In this document: piece after piece, positions 23,270-31,499 of the stretch
How the letters are laid out: every line of letters begins with the position of its first letter
Position numbering within the stretch: the first letter of the stretch is position 1
Assembly: GCA_964463245.1 (NCBI GenBank)
Contig: CAYXBU010000009.1
Coordinates: 1-49,733 of the forward strand
From: CAMEON01 sp964463245
GTDB taxonomy: Bacteria > Bacillota > Clostridia > Oscillospirales > CAG-272
Direction of reading: 5' to 3'
Length of the DNA stretch: 49,733 nucleotides
The notes under the pieces: generated by a model
What the model was told of the DNA's origin: nothing
Seen by the model: only the letters and a program-made list of their open reading frames with translations
Database searches by the model: none
Position numbers and translations under genes: made by a program

Positions 23270-23962
23270 ATGATGGATACAAAGATATTGGTCGTAGACG
23301 ACGACCCCAACATCAGCGACCTGCTGAAAATATATTTTGAGAACGAGGGCTACGAGGTCAAGACCGTGGCGGACGGCGCGGAGGGCGTGAACACCTTCCG
23401 CCTGTACGATCCCGATCTGGTCTTGCTTGACTTGATGCTCCCCAAAAAGGACGGTATGCAGGTGTGCCGCGAGATCCGCGAGATCTCCCCCAAGCCCATC
23501 ATCATGGTCACCGCCAAGGGCGAGGTCTTTGACAAGGTGCTGGGGCTGGAGCTGGGCGCGGATGATTTCGTGGTCAAGCCCTTTGACATGAAGGAGCTGT
23601 CCGCACGGGTCAAGGCGGTGCTCCGCCGCTACCAGACCCACGCCAACCAGAAGGATGACGATGTGATCCGTTTTGACAACATTGAGATCAGCAAGCTCAA
23701 GTATGAGCTGAAGCTCAAGGGCAAGTCCATCGACATCCCCCCGAAAGAGCTGGATCTCTTGTACTTCCTGGCCTCCAACTGCAACCGCGTTTTCACCCGC
23801 GATGCCCTGCTGGACAAGGTCTGGGGCTTTGATTACCTGGGAGATTCCCGCACAGTGGACGTACACGTCAAGCGACTGCGCGAGAAGCTGGAGGGAGTCT
23901 CGGACAAGTGGACTCTCAAGACGGTCTGGGGTGTCGGCTACAAGTTTGAGCTCTTGTCCTGA
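23270..23962 (+). CDS. OmpR/PhoB-family response regulator
   Basis: A DNA-binding regulator controlled by phosphorylation. Residues 1-120 are the receiver domain: acidic D11/D12, phospho-acceptor D54 in LVLLDLMLP, T81 and K103 in VVKPFD. Residues 135-230 are the winged-helix domain (FDNIEISKLKYELKLKGK ... FTRDALLDKVWGFDYLGDSRTVDVHVKRLREKL). Overall it is closest in look to the WalR/ResD-type branch. The AGGAGG ribosome site is eight bases before the ATG at 23270; the second ATG directly follows. The next gene encodes its presumed kinase, and an HtrA-like protease follows, an arrangement common for envelope-stress systems. Confidence 0.95.
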   Translation: MMDTKILVVDDDPNISDLLKIYFENEGYEVKTVADGAEGVNTFRLYDPDLVLLDLMLPKKDGMQVCREIREISPKPIIMVTAKGEVFDKVLGLELGADDFVVKPFDMKELSARVKAVLRRYQTHANQKDDDVIRFDNIEISKLKYELKLKGKSIDIPPKELDLLYFLASNCNRVFTRDALLDKVWGFDYLGDSRTVDVHVKRLREKLEGVSDKWTLKTVWGVGYKFELLS

Positions 23963-24018
23963 CGACAGCGGTCGTCCGCATATGCAACCTTTCGTGAGTT
24001 GCTGAACAGTCGAACCGT

Positions 24019-25536
24019 ATGTTCAAAAGTGTTTTTGCTAAGTATGTGTCGGTCTTTACGGCACTTCTCCTGTGCGGTTTTCTGCTCCTGCTCCTGATAT
24101 TCGGCAGTGTGGTCAACCACGATGCCGAGCAACGTCGTCAGTCCACCCTGCGGAACACCGTGCGCGCCGCCTCCGAGACACTCTCGGATATGCTCCGTGA
24201 CAGCGGGGAGATCGAGCTGTCGGACTTCCTTTCCCGGCAGGAGGCACAGGTGACCTATGTCCTGCACGCCGTCACGGCCAACGCAGGGGATGTCTCCATG
24301 ACTATTTATGACAAGGAAGGAACCGTTCTTCTGACGGTCGGTCAGTCGAATGCCATCCTGCAGGATGAGGAGACGGCGCAGGTGCTGGCTCTTGTGCGGG
24401 AAGCTGAGACGGTCACGTTGCCGATCTTTTCGGAGGACGGCTTTCTTTGCGGGGATCTGCTGGTTCGGCTCGGTGCGGGAGAGAATGCGGCACCAACGAC
24501 GGCCGGCTTCATCCTTTTGCGACAGACCCCGAATACTGGCTCTGTCTTCCCCTACAGCTCCTTTGAAACGGTCCTGCTGGCGGCGGTGTGGGTCATGATC
24601 GCGGCTCTGATCGCGCTCTACTTCATCACCGAGCGCACCATTGAACCGTTGCGGGAGATGAGTCGTGCCGCGAAAAAGCTGTCGGTCGGCAGCTTTGACA
24701 CCAAGGTGCCCGTCCGCGGGCGGGATGAGATCGCCCAGCTGGCGCAGACCTTCAATCAGATGTCGGACTCCTTGCAGAGCATGGAACGGATGCGCAGCGC
24801 GTTCATCGCCAACGTGTCCCACGACCTCCGCACCCCCATGACCACCATCTCCGGTTTCATCGACAGTATTCTGGACGGGGTCATACCGCCCGAGGAGCAG
24901 GAGCATTACCTGCGCGTGGTGTCGGACGAGGTCAGGCGGCTGTCTCGGCTGGTCAACCAGTTGCTGGATATATCCAGATTGCAGGCGGGCGAGCGAAAAT
25001 TGGTCAAGCGTTCCTTTGACATTTGCGAGATGGGACGTCAAATATTGATCTCCTTTGAGCAGAAGATCGAGGACAAGCACCTGGAGGTCTCCTTTGAGTG
25101 CGACGAGGATCGGATACAGGTCTTTGGAGATCAGGATGCCGTCCATCAGATATTCTACAACATTTGCGACAACGCCGTCAAGTTCTCCCGCGAGGGAGGA
25201 CAGCTGCGGTTGCGGATCACCCGAGAAAGACGACCGGAACGCGGCGGCAAGCTCAAGACTGTCGTCCGCGTATACAACGAGGGACAGGGGATCCCGCCGG
25301 AGGATCAGCCCTACATCTTTGAACGATTCTACAAGAGCGATAAGAGCCGTAGCCTGGACAAGACCGGTGTGGGGCTGGGTATGTATATCGCCAAGACCAT
25401 TATTGAGGCGCACGGGGAATCTATCTCTGTCCATTCCGAGTACGGAAAGGATTGTGAGTTCACCTTCACCATGCCGCCGTCCGAGCAGACCACAGGTGGG
25501 TCTGTCGGCTCCAAGCACGAGAAGCGGGAGGAATAA
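24019..25536 (+). CDS. Membrane sensor histidine kinase
   Basis: The presumed partner of the preceding regulator. The 505-residue protein has TM1 (about residues 8-32), an extracytoplasmic sensor region of about 150 residues, TM2 (about 184-206), a HAMP domain (ERTIEPLREMSRAAKKL ... RDEIAQLAQTFNQM), a HisKA dimerisation helix with phospho-acceptor H268 in VSHDLRTP and an ATPase domain with N-box FYNICDNAVKFS, G1 VYNEGQGIP and G2 TGVGLGMYIA. All catalytic motifs are intact. No good Shine-Dalgarno precedes the ATG at 24019, which lies 56 bases after the regulator stop; an in-frame stop nine codons upstream limits alternatives. The sensed signal is unknown. Confidence 0.95.
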   Translation: MFKSVFAKYVSVFTALLLCGFLLLLLIFGSVVNHDAEQRRQSTLRNTVRAASETLSDMLRDSGEIELSDFLSRQEAQVTYVLHAVTANAGDVSMTIYDKEGTVLLTVGQSNAILQDEETAQVLALVREAETVTLPIFSEDGFLCGDLLVRLGAGENAAPTTAGFILLRQTPNTGSVFPYSSFETVLLAAVWVMIAALIALYFITERTIEPLREMSRAAKKLSVGSFDTKVPVRGRDEIAQLAQTFNQMSDSLQSMERMRSAFIANVSHDLRTPMTTISGFIDSILDGVIPPEEQEHYLRVVSDEVRRLSRLVNQLLDISRLQAGERKLVKRSFDICEMGRQILISFEQKIEDKHLEVSFECDEDRIQVFGDQDAVHQIFYNICDNAVKFSREGGQLRLRITRERRPERGGKLKTVVRVYNEGQGIPPEDQPYIFERFYKSDKSRSLDKTGVGLGMYIAKTIIEAHGESISVHSEYGKDCEFTFTMPPSEQTTGGSVGSKHEKREE

Positions 25537-25547
25537 CACGCACCATT

Positions 25548-27065
25548 ATGGATGAGAACATGAACCCAAACAACGACCTGCCGGAGTCGCAGGATACACA
25601 GGGCACGCAGAGCGAAGGTCGTCTGACCGAGCCGGTCACTTCTGCCGAGGAGCTCACCACGACCGAGCAGACCACTCCCCTGCCCCCTGTCGCAGAGGAG
25701 AGCGAGAGTGCCGAGACCGGGGCGGAGGATGTAACAGACGCGGAATCAGAAACCAATGCCGAACCGCCTGTGACTGAACCGACCGAGCCGCCCGTCCGCT
25801 ATCGCTGGACGTATGCCGAACAGCGTCTCCATGACGAGACGGTAGTCAGAGTCGAGCAGACGGGGCGCAAGAAACGAAAGGGGCGCGGCGGCTTTGCCTA
25901 CGCCATGATCATGACCGCCATGTTCGCCCTGAGCTTCTGCATCCTATTGGCTGTTCTGTTGACCGGTAAGGGAATACAGACTGCCACGGGTACAGTTCAA
26001 AATGACCCTGTCACCCGAGCCGATATGCTGGACGTGGAGAACACCAAGCGGTCGGTGGTGGTCGTGGAGGTGGTCACAAAGACAGGTAGCGGTGTCGGTA
26101 CCGGCGTGATCCTAAATGAGAGCGGCTATATCGCCACCAATCACCACGTCGTGGACGGGGCTACCGCCATCCGTGTCACCTTTTTGGACGGGACTCACGC
26201 CGAGGCGACCCTGATCGGCTCCTCCGAGATGGATGACCTCGCGGTCATTCAGGTCAGCGCGGCTGAGGTCGGTGCACAGCTCGTCCCTGCCACCTTCGTG
26301 GAGGATATTGAAGAAAACTGCTATGTCGGGCAGACGGTTTACGCCATCGGTACTCCGGGTGGGGCGGAATTTGCCTTCACCACCACCAGAGGGATCATCT
26401 CCTATGTCAACCGCACCGTCAAGCAGTACAACAGCGACGGTACCCTTTCCAAAAAGCTCCGCACCATTCAGACCGACGCCATGGTCAATCCGGGGAACTC
26501 GGGCGGCCCGCTCGTGGACACCGAGGGGCGGGTGGTCGGTATCGTCTCCATGAAGCTGGGAGACGGCTATGATGGCATCGGCTTTGCTATCCCGTCGGAC
26601 GGTGCGCTGGAGATATTGAACGCCATCATGCGGGACGGGAACGCTGACAGCATCAACTCTTCCCTGTCCTCCAAACGACCCTTGCTGGGCATCGTGGGGG
26701 TCTATGTTGAGGCCGACCACACCTACATCATGGATGATTCGCAAGGCCGCATCTTTGATTGTCAAGGCACGACGGTGGAGGCGGTGCGCGCCTCTATCTT
26801 GCAGGCCGGCGGGACACCGGGCGAGACCATCAGCCCTGCCGACAGCGGTATTTATGTGACGGATGTGACCGAGGGGATGGGTGCCTTTGGCAAGCTGCAG
26901 CGAGGGGATATCATCCTCTCGGCAGAGAGTATGCGTGTGACCTCCATGTCGGGGCTGATGGATGTGGTAAATGACATGGACATCGGCGACATGGTCACGC
27001 TCAAGATCCGGCGCGGCGACGAGACCCTTACGGTAGAGGTCGAGCTTATGGCGCAAAAGAATTGA
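25548..27065 (+). CDS. Membrane-anchored trypsin-like serine protease, HtrA/DegP family
   Basis: Likely an envelope quality-control protease. The 505-residue protein has a Thr/Glu/Pro-rich cytoplasmic N-terminus of about 105 residues, one membrane helix (about residues 118-142) after a KKRKGRGG basic stretch, a trypsin-like domain and one C-terminal PDZ domain (SGIYVTDVTEGMGAFGKLQRGDIIL). Catalytic residues: H200 in TNHHVV, Asp in MDDLAVIQV and S318 in NPGNSGGPL. The start at 25548 is 11 bases after the kinase stop; GGGAGG overlaps that stop and is rather distant, and the ATG at 25560 is an alternative. Cotranscription with the two-component system suggests it is a target or partner of that system. 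Confidence 0.95.
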   Translation: MDENMNPNNDLPESQDTQGTQSEGRLTEPVTSAEELTTTEQTTPLPPVAEESESAETGAEDVTDAESETNAEPPVTEPTEPPVRYRWTYAEQRLHDETVVRVEQTGRKKRKGRGGFAYAMIMTAMFALSFCILLAVLLTGKGIQTATGTVQNDPVTRADMLDVENTKRSVVVVEVVTKTGSGVGTGVILNESGYIATNHHVVDGATAIRVTFLDGTHAEATLIGSSEMDDLAVIQVSAAEVGAQLVPATFVEDIEENCYVGQTVYAIGTPGGAEFAFTTTRGIISYVNRTVKQYNSDGTLSKKLRTIQTDAMVNPGNSGGPLVDTEGRVVGIVSMKLGDGYDGIGFAIPSDGALEILNAIMRDGNADSINSSLSSKRPLLGIVGVYVEADHTYIMDDSQGRIFDCQGTTVEAVRASILQAGGTPGETISPADSGIYVTDVTEGMGAFGKLQRGDIILSAESMRVTSMSGLMDVVNDMDIGDMVTLKIRRGDETLTVEVELMAQKN

Positions 27066-27071
27066 ATACAA

Positions 27072-27094
27072 GTGGCGAGGCATACTCTCGCCAC
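27072..27094 (+). other. 8-bp hairpin between htrA and tRNA-Leu
   Basis: GTGGCGAG and CTCGCCAC form a perfect stem around a seven-base loop, ending four bases before the 5' end of the tRNA. No T-run and no promoter intervene. It may mark processing of a combined mRNA-tRNA transcript. Confidence 0.6.
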
Positions 27095-27098
27095 ATAT

Positions 27099-27182
27099 GC
27101 GGGCATGGCGGAATTGGCAGACGCGCCGGATTTAGGATCCGGTTCCTTGTGAGTGCAGGTTCGATCCCTGTTGCCCGTACCA
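27099..27182 (+). tRNA. tRNA-Leu (anticodon UAG)
   Basis: The acceptor stem GCGGGCA pairs with TGCCCGT (one G-U at the end), followed by discriminator A and an encoded CCA. The anticodon stem CCGGA/TCCGG encloses loop TTTAGGA with anticodon TAG, which reads CUA-family leucine codons. The D-arm has the GGCGGAATTGGCAGACGC sequence typical of bacterial tRNA-Leu, and the variable arm is long (class II). The T-arm GTTCGATC is normal. It lies 33 bases after htrA with no visible promoter of its own. Confidence 0.97.
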
Positions 27183-27185
27183 AAG

Positions 27186-27214
27186 AAAAGGGCTTGATGT
27201 ATCAAGCCCTTTTT
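27186..27214. terminator. Bidirectional terminator after tRNA-Leu
   Basis: GGGCTTGAT and ATCAAGCCC form a perfect stem with a two-base turn, A-run on the left, TTTTT on the right. It ends the tRNA transcript and also the convergent maf-to-Nudix operon, whose last stop codon touches it. Confidence 0.95.
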
Positions 27215-27609
27215 CATCGTCTCTGCGCTATCTTCTTCACGACCTCCTCGTCCGCCGGGCAGAACATATAACACGAAAACTCACGCGGGGTGATCCATCG
27301 AATATCGTTATGCTCCAGCTTCTGCGGTTGCCCATCGGCCAAGGTGGCCTCATAGAAGGTGAGGTGTACCGTCAGGTCGGGGTACTCGTGCAGAATATCG
27401 GCAAACACATCCCCGACCGTGATCGTGACCCCCAACTCCTCCCGACACTCGCGGACAAGTGCCTCCTCGTGGGTCTCACCCGGCTCGACCTTACCGCCGA
27501 CGAACTCCCAAAGCAGGCCTCTGGCCTTGTGCGCCGGGCGTTGGCAGATCAGGAATGCATCTCCCTGCCATATGATGGCCGCAACCACCTCTGTAACTGT
27601 GACCGGCAT
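27214..27609 (-). CDS. Nudix hydrolase, MutT-like
   Basis: The 131-residue protein carries a complete Nudix box (GGKVEPGETHEEALVREC continuing REELGV), which binds metal and hydrolyses nucleoside-diphosphate-linked substrates. The length, WEFVGGK start and the LEHNDIRWIT stretch near the C-terminus match the MutT branch that sanitises 8-oxo-dGTP, so that role is likely but not proven. The start at 27609 is fixed by AGGAGG nine bases upstream; the longer frame has no such site. It begins 20 bases after the preceding unknown gene and is the last of the maf operon. Confidence 0.92.
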   Translation of the reverse strand: MPVTVTEVVAAIIWQGDAFLICQRPAHKARGLLWEFVGGKVEPGETHEEALVRECREELGVTITVGDVFADILHEYPDLTVHLTFYEATLADGQPQKLEHNDIRWITPREFSCYMFCPADEEVVKKIAQRR

Positions 27610-27629
27610 GATCCATCTCCCTCCTGCGC

Positions 27630-28436
27630 TCAAGAGGCGGACTTATCGCCGTCCCACATCTCGATCTGCTTTTTGTCCTTGCCGGTAAGGCTGTACGGTT
27701 TGCGTTTATATGTGTAGTCATAGATGATCAAGGCACTGTACGGCTCCTTTCCGTCCTCGTCCTCCACATAATGCACATCGTCCTTGTAGTAGATATCCAG
27801 ATAGACCGCCAGCACCGGGGTGTCCGACACATTGATGTCCAGCCCGTCAAAGATCACGGCGCGGTAGTTATACAGTCCCTTCTTCTGCGAGACGACCGAG
27901 GTGGGATGGTAGCGCAGGAACTTGACCGATGCGGGGTCGTTTCCTGCGTTATCCGAGGTGTCCTCGGGGGTTAGATCATAGGCCACATAGAGGGTCAGGT
28001 CGTACAGATCATCATCTCGCGACGGTATCTCCGACAGCTGATAATCCTCCTTGAGGTGGCGAATGGTGGAATTGTTGTAGCGGAACACCACCTGCACCTG
28101 ATCCGCATCCTCGATAAAGCGCACACGGGTAGCCGAGAAGTAACCCCTGCGCCCCGGCTCATAGGTGATGTTGGGGAGGGAATCGTTATAAAAGACCGAC
28201 AGCTCCCTGCCCTCTTCCTCGGCGGCTCGATAAGCCTCCACTAAGGGTCGGTTAACCTGCAAGACCTTCATCTCGGCGGGGTCGCCCGAGGTAAAGATGC
28301 GCCACAAAAGGATCCCGATGGTGCCGAAGACCAGGATCAGCGCGATCACCCGCCCGACATACCACAGAGTGCTGTGCTGATCCGCGCTGGCCTCATACTC
28401 ATCCACGGTCATGCGTTTTCTAAACGAAAGGCTCAT
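27630..28436 (-). CDS. Single-helix membrane protein, function unknown
   Basis: A 268-residue protein with a short cytoplasmic N-terminus, one membrane helix at about residues 26-46 (VGRVIALILVFGTIGILLW) and a 220-residue extracytoplasmic domain rich in Asp and Tyr. There is no lipobox or known catalytic motif. Several strand-like stretches (ATRVRFIEDADQVQVVFRYN; DLTLYVAYDL; VLAVYLDIYY) suggest a beta-rich fold. The start overlaps the ruvX stop by four bases (ATGA) and has GAGGAGG upstream. It sits in an operon with cell-shape and PBP2 genes, so an envelope role is plausible; I do not recognise the family. Confidence 0.75.
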   Translation of the reverse strand: MSLSFRKRMTVDEYEASADQHSTLWYVGRVIALILVFGTIGILLWRIFTSGDPAEMKVLQVNRPLVEAYRAAEEEGRELSVFYNDSLPNITYEPGRRGYFSATRVRFIEDADQVQVVFRYNNSTIRHLKEDYQLSEIPSRDDDLYDLTLYVAYDLTPEDTSDNAGNDPASVKFLRYHPTSVVSQKKGLYNYRAVIFDGLDINVSDTPVLAVYLDIYYKDDVHYVEDEDGKEPYSALIIYDYTYKRKPYSLTGKDKKQIEMWDGDKSAS

Positions 28437-28912
28437 GTGTCCCCCTCCTCTGTCTTCTGTTGTTGTATCCCCCGCATATGGCGGAGCTTGTCCAGCGCAT
28501 TCTGCAGGATGATCTCGGCCGACAAGGTATCAATGACCGCCTTGCGCTGTTTGCCGCGGGTGTCGGTCTCGTTGAGGTAGCGAGAGGCGGCCATGGTGGT
28601 CATGCGCTCGTCCTGCAGGACGACCGGCAGTGCGGAGACCTCGGCCAGCAGACGCGCGAACTTCTCGGCGTGAGCCGAGCGCGGTCCGTGAGAGCCGTCC
28701 ATGTTGACCGGCAGACCCACGACACAGGCGACCGCTCCCTGCTCTTTCGCGACACGAGCGACCGCCTCAGCCGTCCTCTGCATCCCGCCGACCTGTATCT
28801 GACAGATGCCGGAGGCCATGCTTTGACCCTCGTTGGAGATGGCAAGACCCGTGCGCTTGTCGCCGAAGTCTACCCCCAACAGTTTCCCTTTGATCCCTAT
28901 CAATGTTTGCAT
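28433..28912 (-). CDS. ruvX: Holliday-junction-resolvase-like protein RuvX/YqgF
   Basis: A 159-residue RNase H-fold protein of the YqgF family, linked in other bacteria to 16S rRNA 5'-end processing and to DNA recombination. Visible motifs are LGVDFGDKRTGLA near the N-terminus, VVGLPVNMDGS, LQDERMTTMAASRYL and IDTLSAEIILQ, which supply the acidic active-site residues. AAAGGA lies 11 bases before the ATG at 28912. It is cotranscribed with the following membrane protein through an ATGA overlap. Confidence 0.95.
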   Translation of the reverse strand: MQTLIGIKGKLLGVDFGDKRTGLAISNEGQSMASGICQIQVGGMQRTAEAVARVAKEQGAVACVVGLPVNMDGSHGPRSAHAEKFARLLAEVSALPVVLQDERMTTMAASRYLNETDTRGKQRKAVIDTLSAEIILQNALDKLRHMRGIQQQKTEEGDT

Positions 28913-28945
28913 TCTTACAAGAATTCCTTTCTGATTTGCAGAAGT

Positions 28946-29311
28946 CTATCGCTTCCTGCGCGGTGCACGGCCTGCAGCCGTGAGACGGATGAGTAGTTCC
29001 TTGTCATCGGGGGTATCGGTGGCACCCAGCGCGGCGCGGCAACGACGTATCTCCCCGCAGGAGCGGCATTTAGAGATGATGATGAACCCACGCTTGGCAT
29101 CCGGCTCGCAGGAGATCGGCTCCAGCTGTCCCCCGCAGGGATTGGCACGATCGCCGGGGTTGATGTCCACATGGAGCGACCAGAGGCAGAAGGGACAGTG
29201 GTTGCGGGAGGAATACCCCAGCGGGGGCACCCACCTACCGCAATGGGCACAGGTGAAGCCCTCGTCATTTTTCGAGAAGCGTTTTATTTCCAGTTGATTT
29301 TCATCTGTCAT
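28946..29311 (-). CDS. RNHCP-domain zinc-binding protein
   Basis: A 121-residue protein with the RNHCP motif (SSRNHCPFCLWSLHVD) and four CxxC-type pairs (CAHCGRW, NHCPFC, and SKCRSCG towards the C-terminus), consistent with a double zinc ribbon. The family is widespread in Firmicutes and Actinobacteria and has no proven function. The C-terminal 25 residues are basic. The start at 29311 is nine bases after the PBP2 stop with only a weak GGG-type ribosome site, so it may be translated by coupling. It is part of the maf-mreB-PBP2 operon. Confidence 0.88.
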   Translation of the reverse strand: MTDENQLEIKRFSKNDEGFTCAHCGRWVPPLGYSSRNHCPFCLWSLHVDINPGDRANPCGGQLEPISCEPDAKRGFIIISKCRSCGEIRRCRAALGATDTPDDKELLIRLTAAGRAPRRKR

Positions 29312-29320
29312 GATAGAACA

Positions 29321-31468
29321 TTACCCTGCTTTCTTGGCATATGCTTCCAGAACTCGCCCCGCGCTCATGGCGGCGTAGGAGCCGCCCCCCGCCTTTTCGA
29401 TCACGGTAGCGACCACGATCCCCGGATTCTGAGAGGGGGCACAGCAGACAAACAGTCCGTTGTCGGTCGCCGCGCCGGTCTGTGCCGTACCGGTCTTGCC
29501 CGCCACCGTGAAGGGCAGGCCGGACATATAGCGGCTGACCTGCGCCGATTGGCTCACGGCATCCTCCATCCCGTACAGGATCTCGCGGCGCACTGCCTCG
29601 TCCAGAGAGAAGGAGGAGAGCACCCGCGTGTCGGAGGAAAAGATGTCACTGCCGGTAGTAAAATCCCGCGCCCGCAGGAGCAGATGCGCCGCGTAGCGGG
29701 TGCCGCCGTTGACCAGTGTGGACATATACACCCCCAGCTGCAACGGCGAGAAGGCGTTATCCGACTGCCCGATGGCGGCGGCGATGGTATCGGTAGGTTG
29801 CCAAGTGACCCCGTGACTCAAGGTACGATACTCGGGACCTGCCAGAATGCCGGTCTGCTCCCCCAGCTCGATCCCGGTCGATTCCCCAAGTCCGAACAGG
29901 CGGTCGTATTGGTTCATCTTGTCGATCCCCAGAAGCCGTCCCGTCTCGTAGAAAAAGCAGTTACAGGAGACCGAGACCGCCTCCCGCACGGTCAAGTACC
30001 CGTGCTGATGGGTCGCGCTGGTGGTGCTGTTGTATATCCAGCAATCCGGCTGATAGCTGTCGTAGTATGTATAGGTTCCCGCGCACTCCAGAAGGGTCGA
30101 GGAGGAGATGACCCCTTCCGAGAGAGCCGCCGCCGCCACGCCCGGCTTGAAGGTCGAGCCGGGGGCGTACAGACCCAGCAGAGCCCGATTGTAGAGCGGC
30201 AGGGCATCGTTGGCTGCCAGATCGGCGTAGTTTTGATTGAAGGTGGAGAGGTCGTAGGTCGGGTAGGAGGCCAGAGCCAGCACCTCGCCTGTGTACGGGT
30301 CAAGAGCCACCGCCGCGCCGGACTTACATTCCCGTCGCCCATAGGTGCTCTGCACATAGGCCACATTCTCCGCCAAGCCGTCCTCGGCGGCGATCTGGAT
30401 GTCGATGTCGATGGTCAGATAGATATCCTTTCCTGCAACGGCTTCCTTCTTCATGTACTCGTCCACGATGCGGCCGTCCTTATCCTCCACGACCACCTTG
30501 ACGCCGTCCTGCCCGTGCAGGTATTCTTCAAACGCCAGCTCGCAACCGGATATGCCGACCGTTGCGTTCATGCTATAGCCCAGCTCCTTGTACTGCTCCC
30601 AATCCTCCGCGTATATGGGACCCGTCTGCCCGAGAATGTGGGAGGCGTAGCCGGGGTAGACATACTCCCGTGTCGCGGTCAGGGAAAAGCCCACGCCGGG
30701 GATCCCCGCTTCCCGCTCTACCGTTACGGTGGTTGCCGACACATCGGTCGCCAGCACGTAATCATTGGCGCGGGAGAAGCCGTCGGCCTCCATGCCCCAG
30801 TAGATACGCAGGAGCCTGTCCACCTCCGCATCCGAGAAGATGCGGTTCCCGTCCGCGCCTGTAGCGGTCAGGTCATGAAGACGGACGAACCGAGAGACGA
30901 TATCCTCCGCCGAAATGTACACCGGCGGGTCTGCATCGAACAGCTCCCCCGCCCGTGTCAGAGTCACCCCTCGATCGGCGCGGATGCGCTGCACGGCCAG
31001 TGCCCGCATACCGGAGCTTTTGAAGACCGCTGTCAGTGTGTCGTGAAGCTCACTTCCCTCGGACTCTGCCGCCGCCGAGTAGACCAGATTGGGGTAGCTT
31101 CCCTCCAGGGGATAGTGCGTGTCGCTTGCCTTCCCGCTCTCCCCACAGTTGTCCAACAGCTCCAGTGCCCGCAGGATGGCCTGACTGCGGGCAGGCTCCT
31201 CCTCCGGCAGGATGCTGTAGTCCAGTGTCAGATCGTAGACATAGCGGTTTCGGACAAGCGGTCTCCCGTTGCGGTCGTATATCTCGCCGCGCACTGCCTG
31301 AACCAGCTCGGTGCGGGTAGTGGTGCCGTCCTGCTTGTGTCCCCGAATGTTTTCACGATTCAGCTCCAGTGTTGCCAAACGCAGGATATAGACAAAGCAT
31401 ATCAGTCCGAACAGCCCGCACAGTGCCAGCAGGCGCGGTGCTTTATGACTTTTCCGGGGACGGAACAC
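29321..31468 (-). CDS. mrdA: Class B penicillin-binding protein 2 (peptidoglycan transpeptidase)
   Basis: The elongation-type transpeptidase that crosslinks new peptidoglycan. The 715-residue protein has a short cytoplasmic tail, one membrane helix (about residues 12-33), a dimerisation domain with the AVRGEIYDRNGRPL motif and a transpeptidase domain with SxxK at S438-K441 (GSTFK), SxN at S501-N503 (SCN) and KTGT at 658-661. All three catalytic motifs are intact. The start codon is GTG at 31468, placed nine bases after AAAAGGAGG. It lies in an operon with an MreB-like gene, which supports the MrdA (PBP2) rather than FtsI role; mreC, mreD and rodA are not adjacent. Confidence 0.93.
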   Translation of the reverse strand: MFRPRKSHKAPRLLALCGLFGLICFVYILRLATLELNRENIRGHKQDGTTTRTELVQAVRGEIYDRNGRPLVRNRYVYDLTLDYSILPEEEPARSQAILRALELLDNCGESGKASDTHYPLEGSYPNLVYSAAAESEGSELHDTLTAVFKSSGMRALAVQRIRADRGVTLTRAGELFDADPPVYISAEDIVSRFVRLHDLTATGADGNRIFSDAEVDRLLRIYWGMEADGFSRANDYVLATDVSATTVTVEREAGIPGVGFSLTATREYVYPGYASHILGQTGPIYAEDWEQYKELGYSMNATVGISGCELAFEEYLHGQDGVKVVVEDKDGRIVDEYMKKEAVAGKDIYLTIDIDIQIAAEDGLAENVAYVQSTYGRRECKSGAAVALDPYTGEVLALASYPTYDLSTFNQNYADLAANDALPLYNRALLGLYAPGSTFKPGVAAAALSEGVISSSTLLECAGTYTYYDSYQPDCWIYNSTTSATHQHGYLTVREAVSVSCNCFFYETGRLLGIDKMNQYDRLFGLGESTGIELGEQTGILAGPEYRTLSHGVTWQPTDTIAAAIGQSDNAFSPLQLGVYMSTLVNGGTRYAAHLLLRARDFTTGSDIFSSDTRVLSSFSLDEAVRREILYGMEDAVSQSAQVSRYMSGLPFTVAGKTGTAQTGAATDNGLFVCCAPSQNPGIVVATVIEKAGGGSYAAMSAGRVLEAYAKKAG

Positions 31469-31499
31469 CGACGCGCACCTCCTTTTCGTTAGGATCCGC

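Noticed and set aside
27062..27271. 69-codon frame over the tRNA-Leu region
   Set aside because: The frame is a translation of the tRNA and its terminator; the tRNA is unmistakable.
29171..31492. 773-codon plus-strand open frame opposite PBP2
   Set aside because: The minus-strand frame is an intact PBP2 with all catalytic motifs; the opposite frame is an effect of GC-rich codon use and shows no domain.
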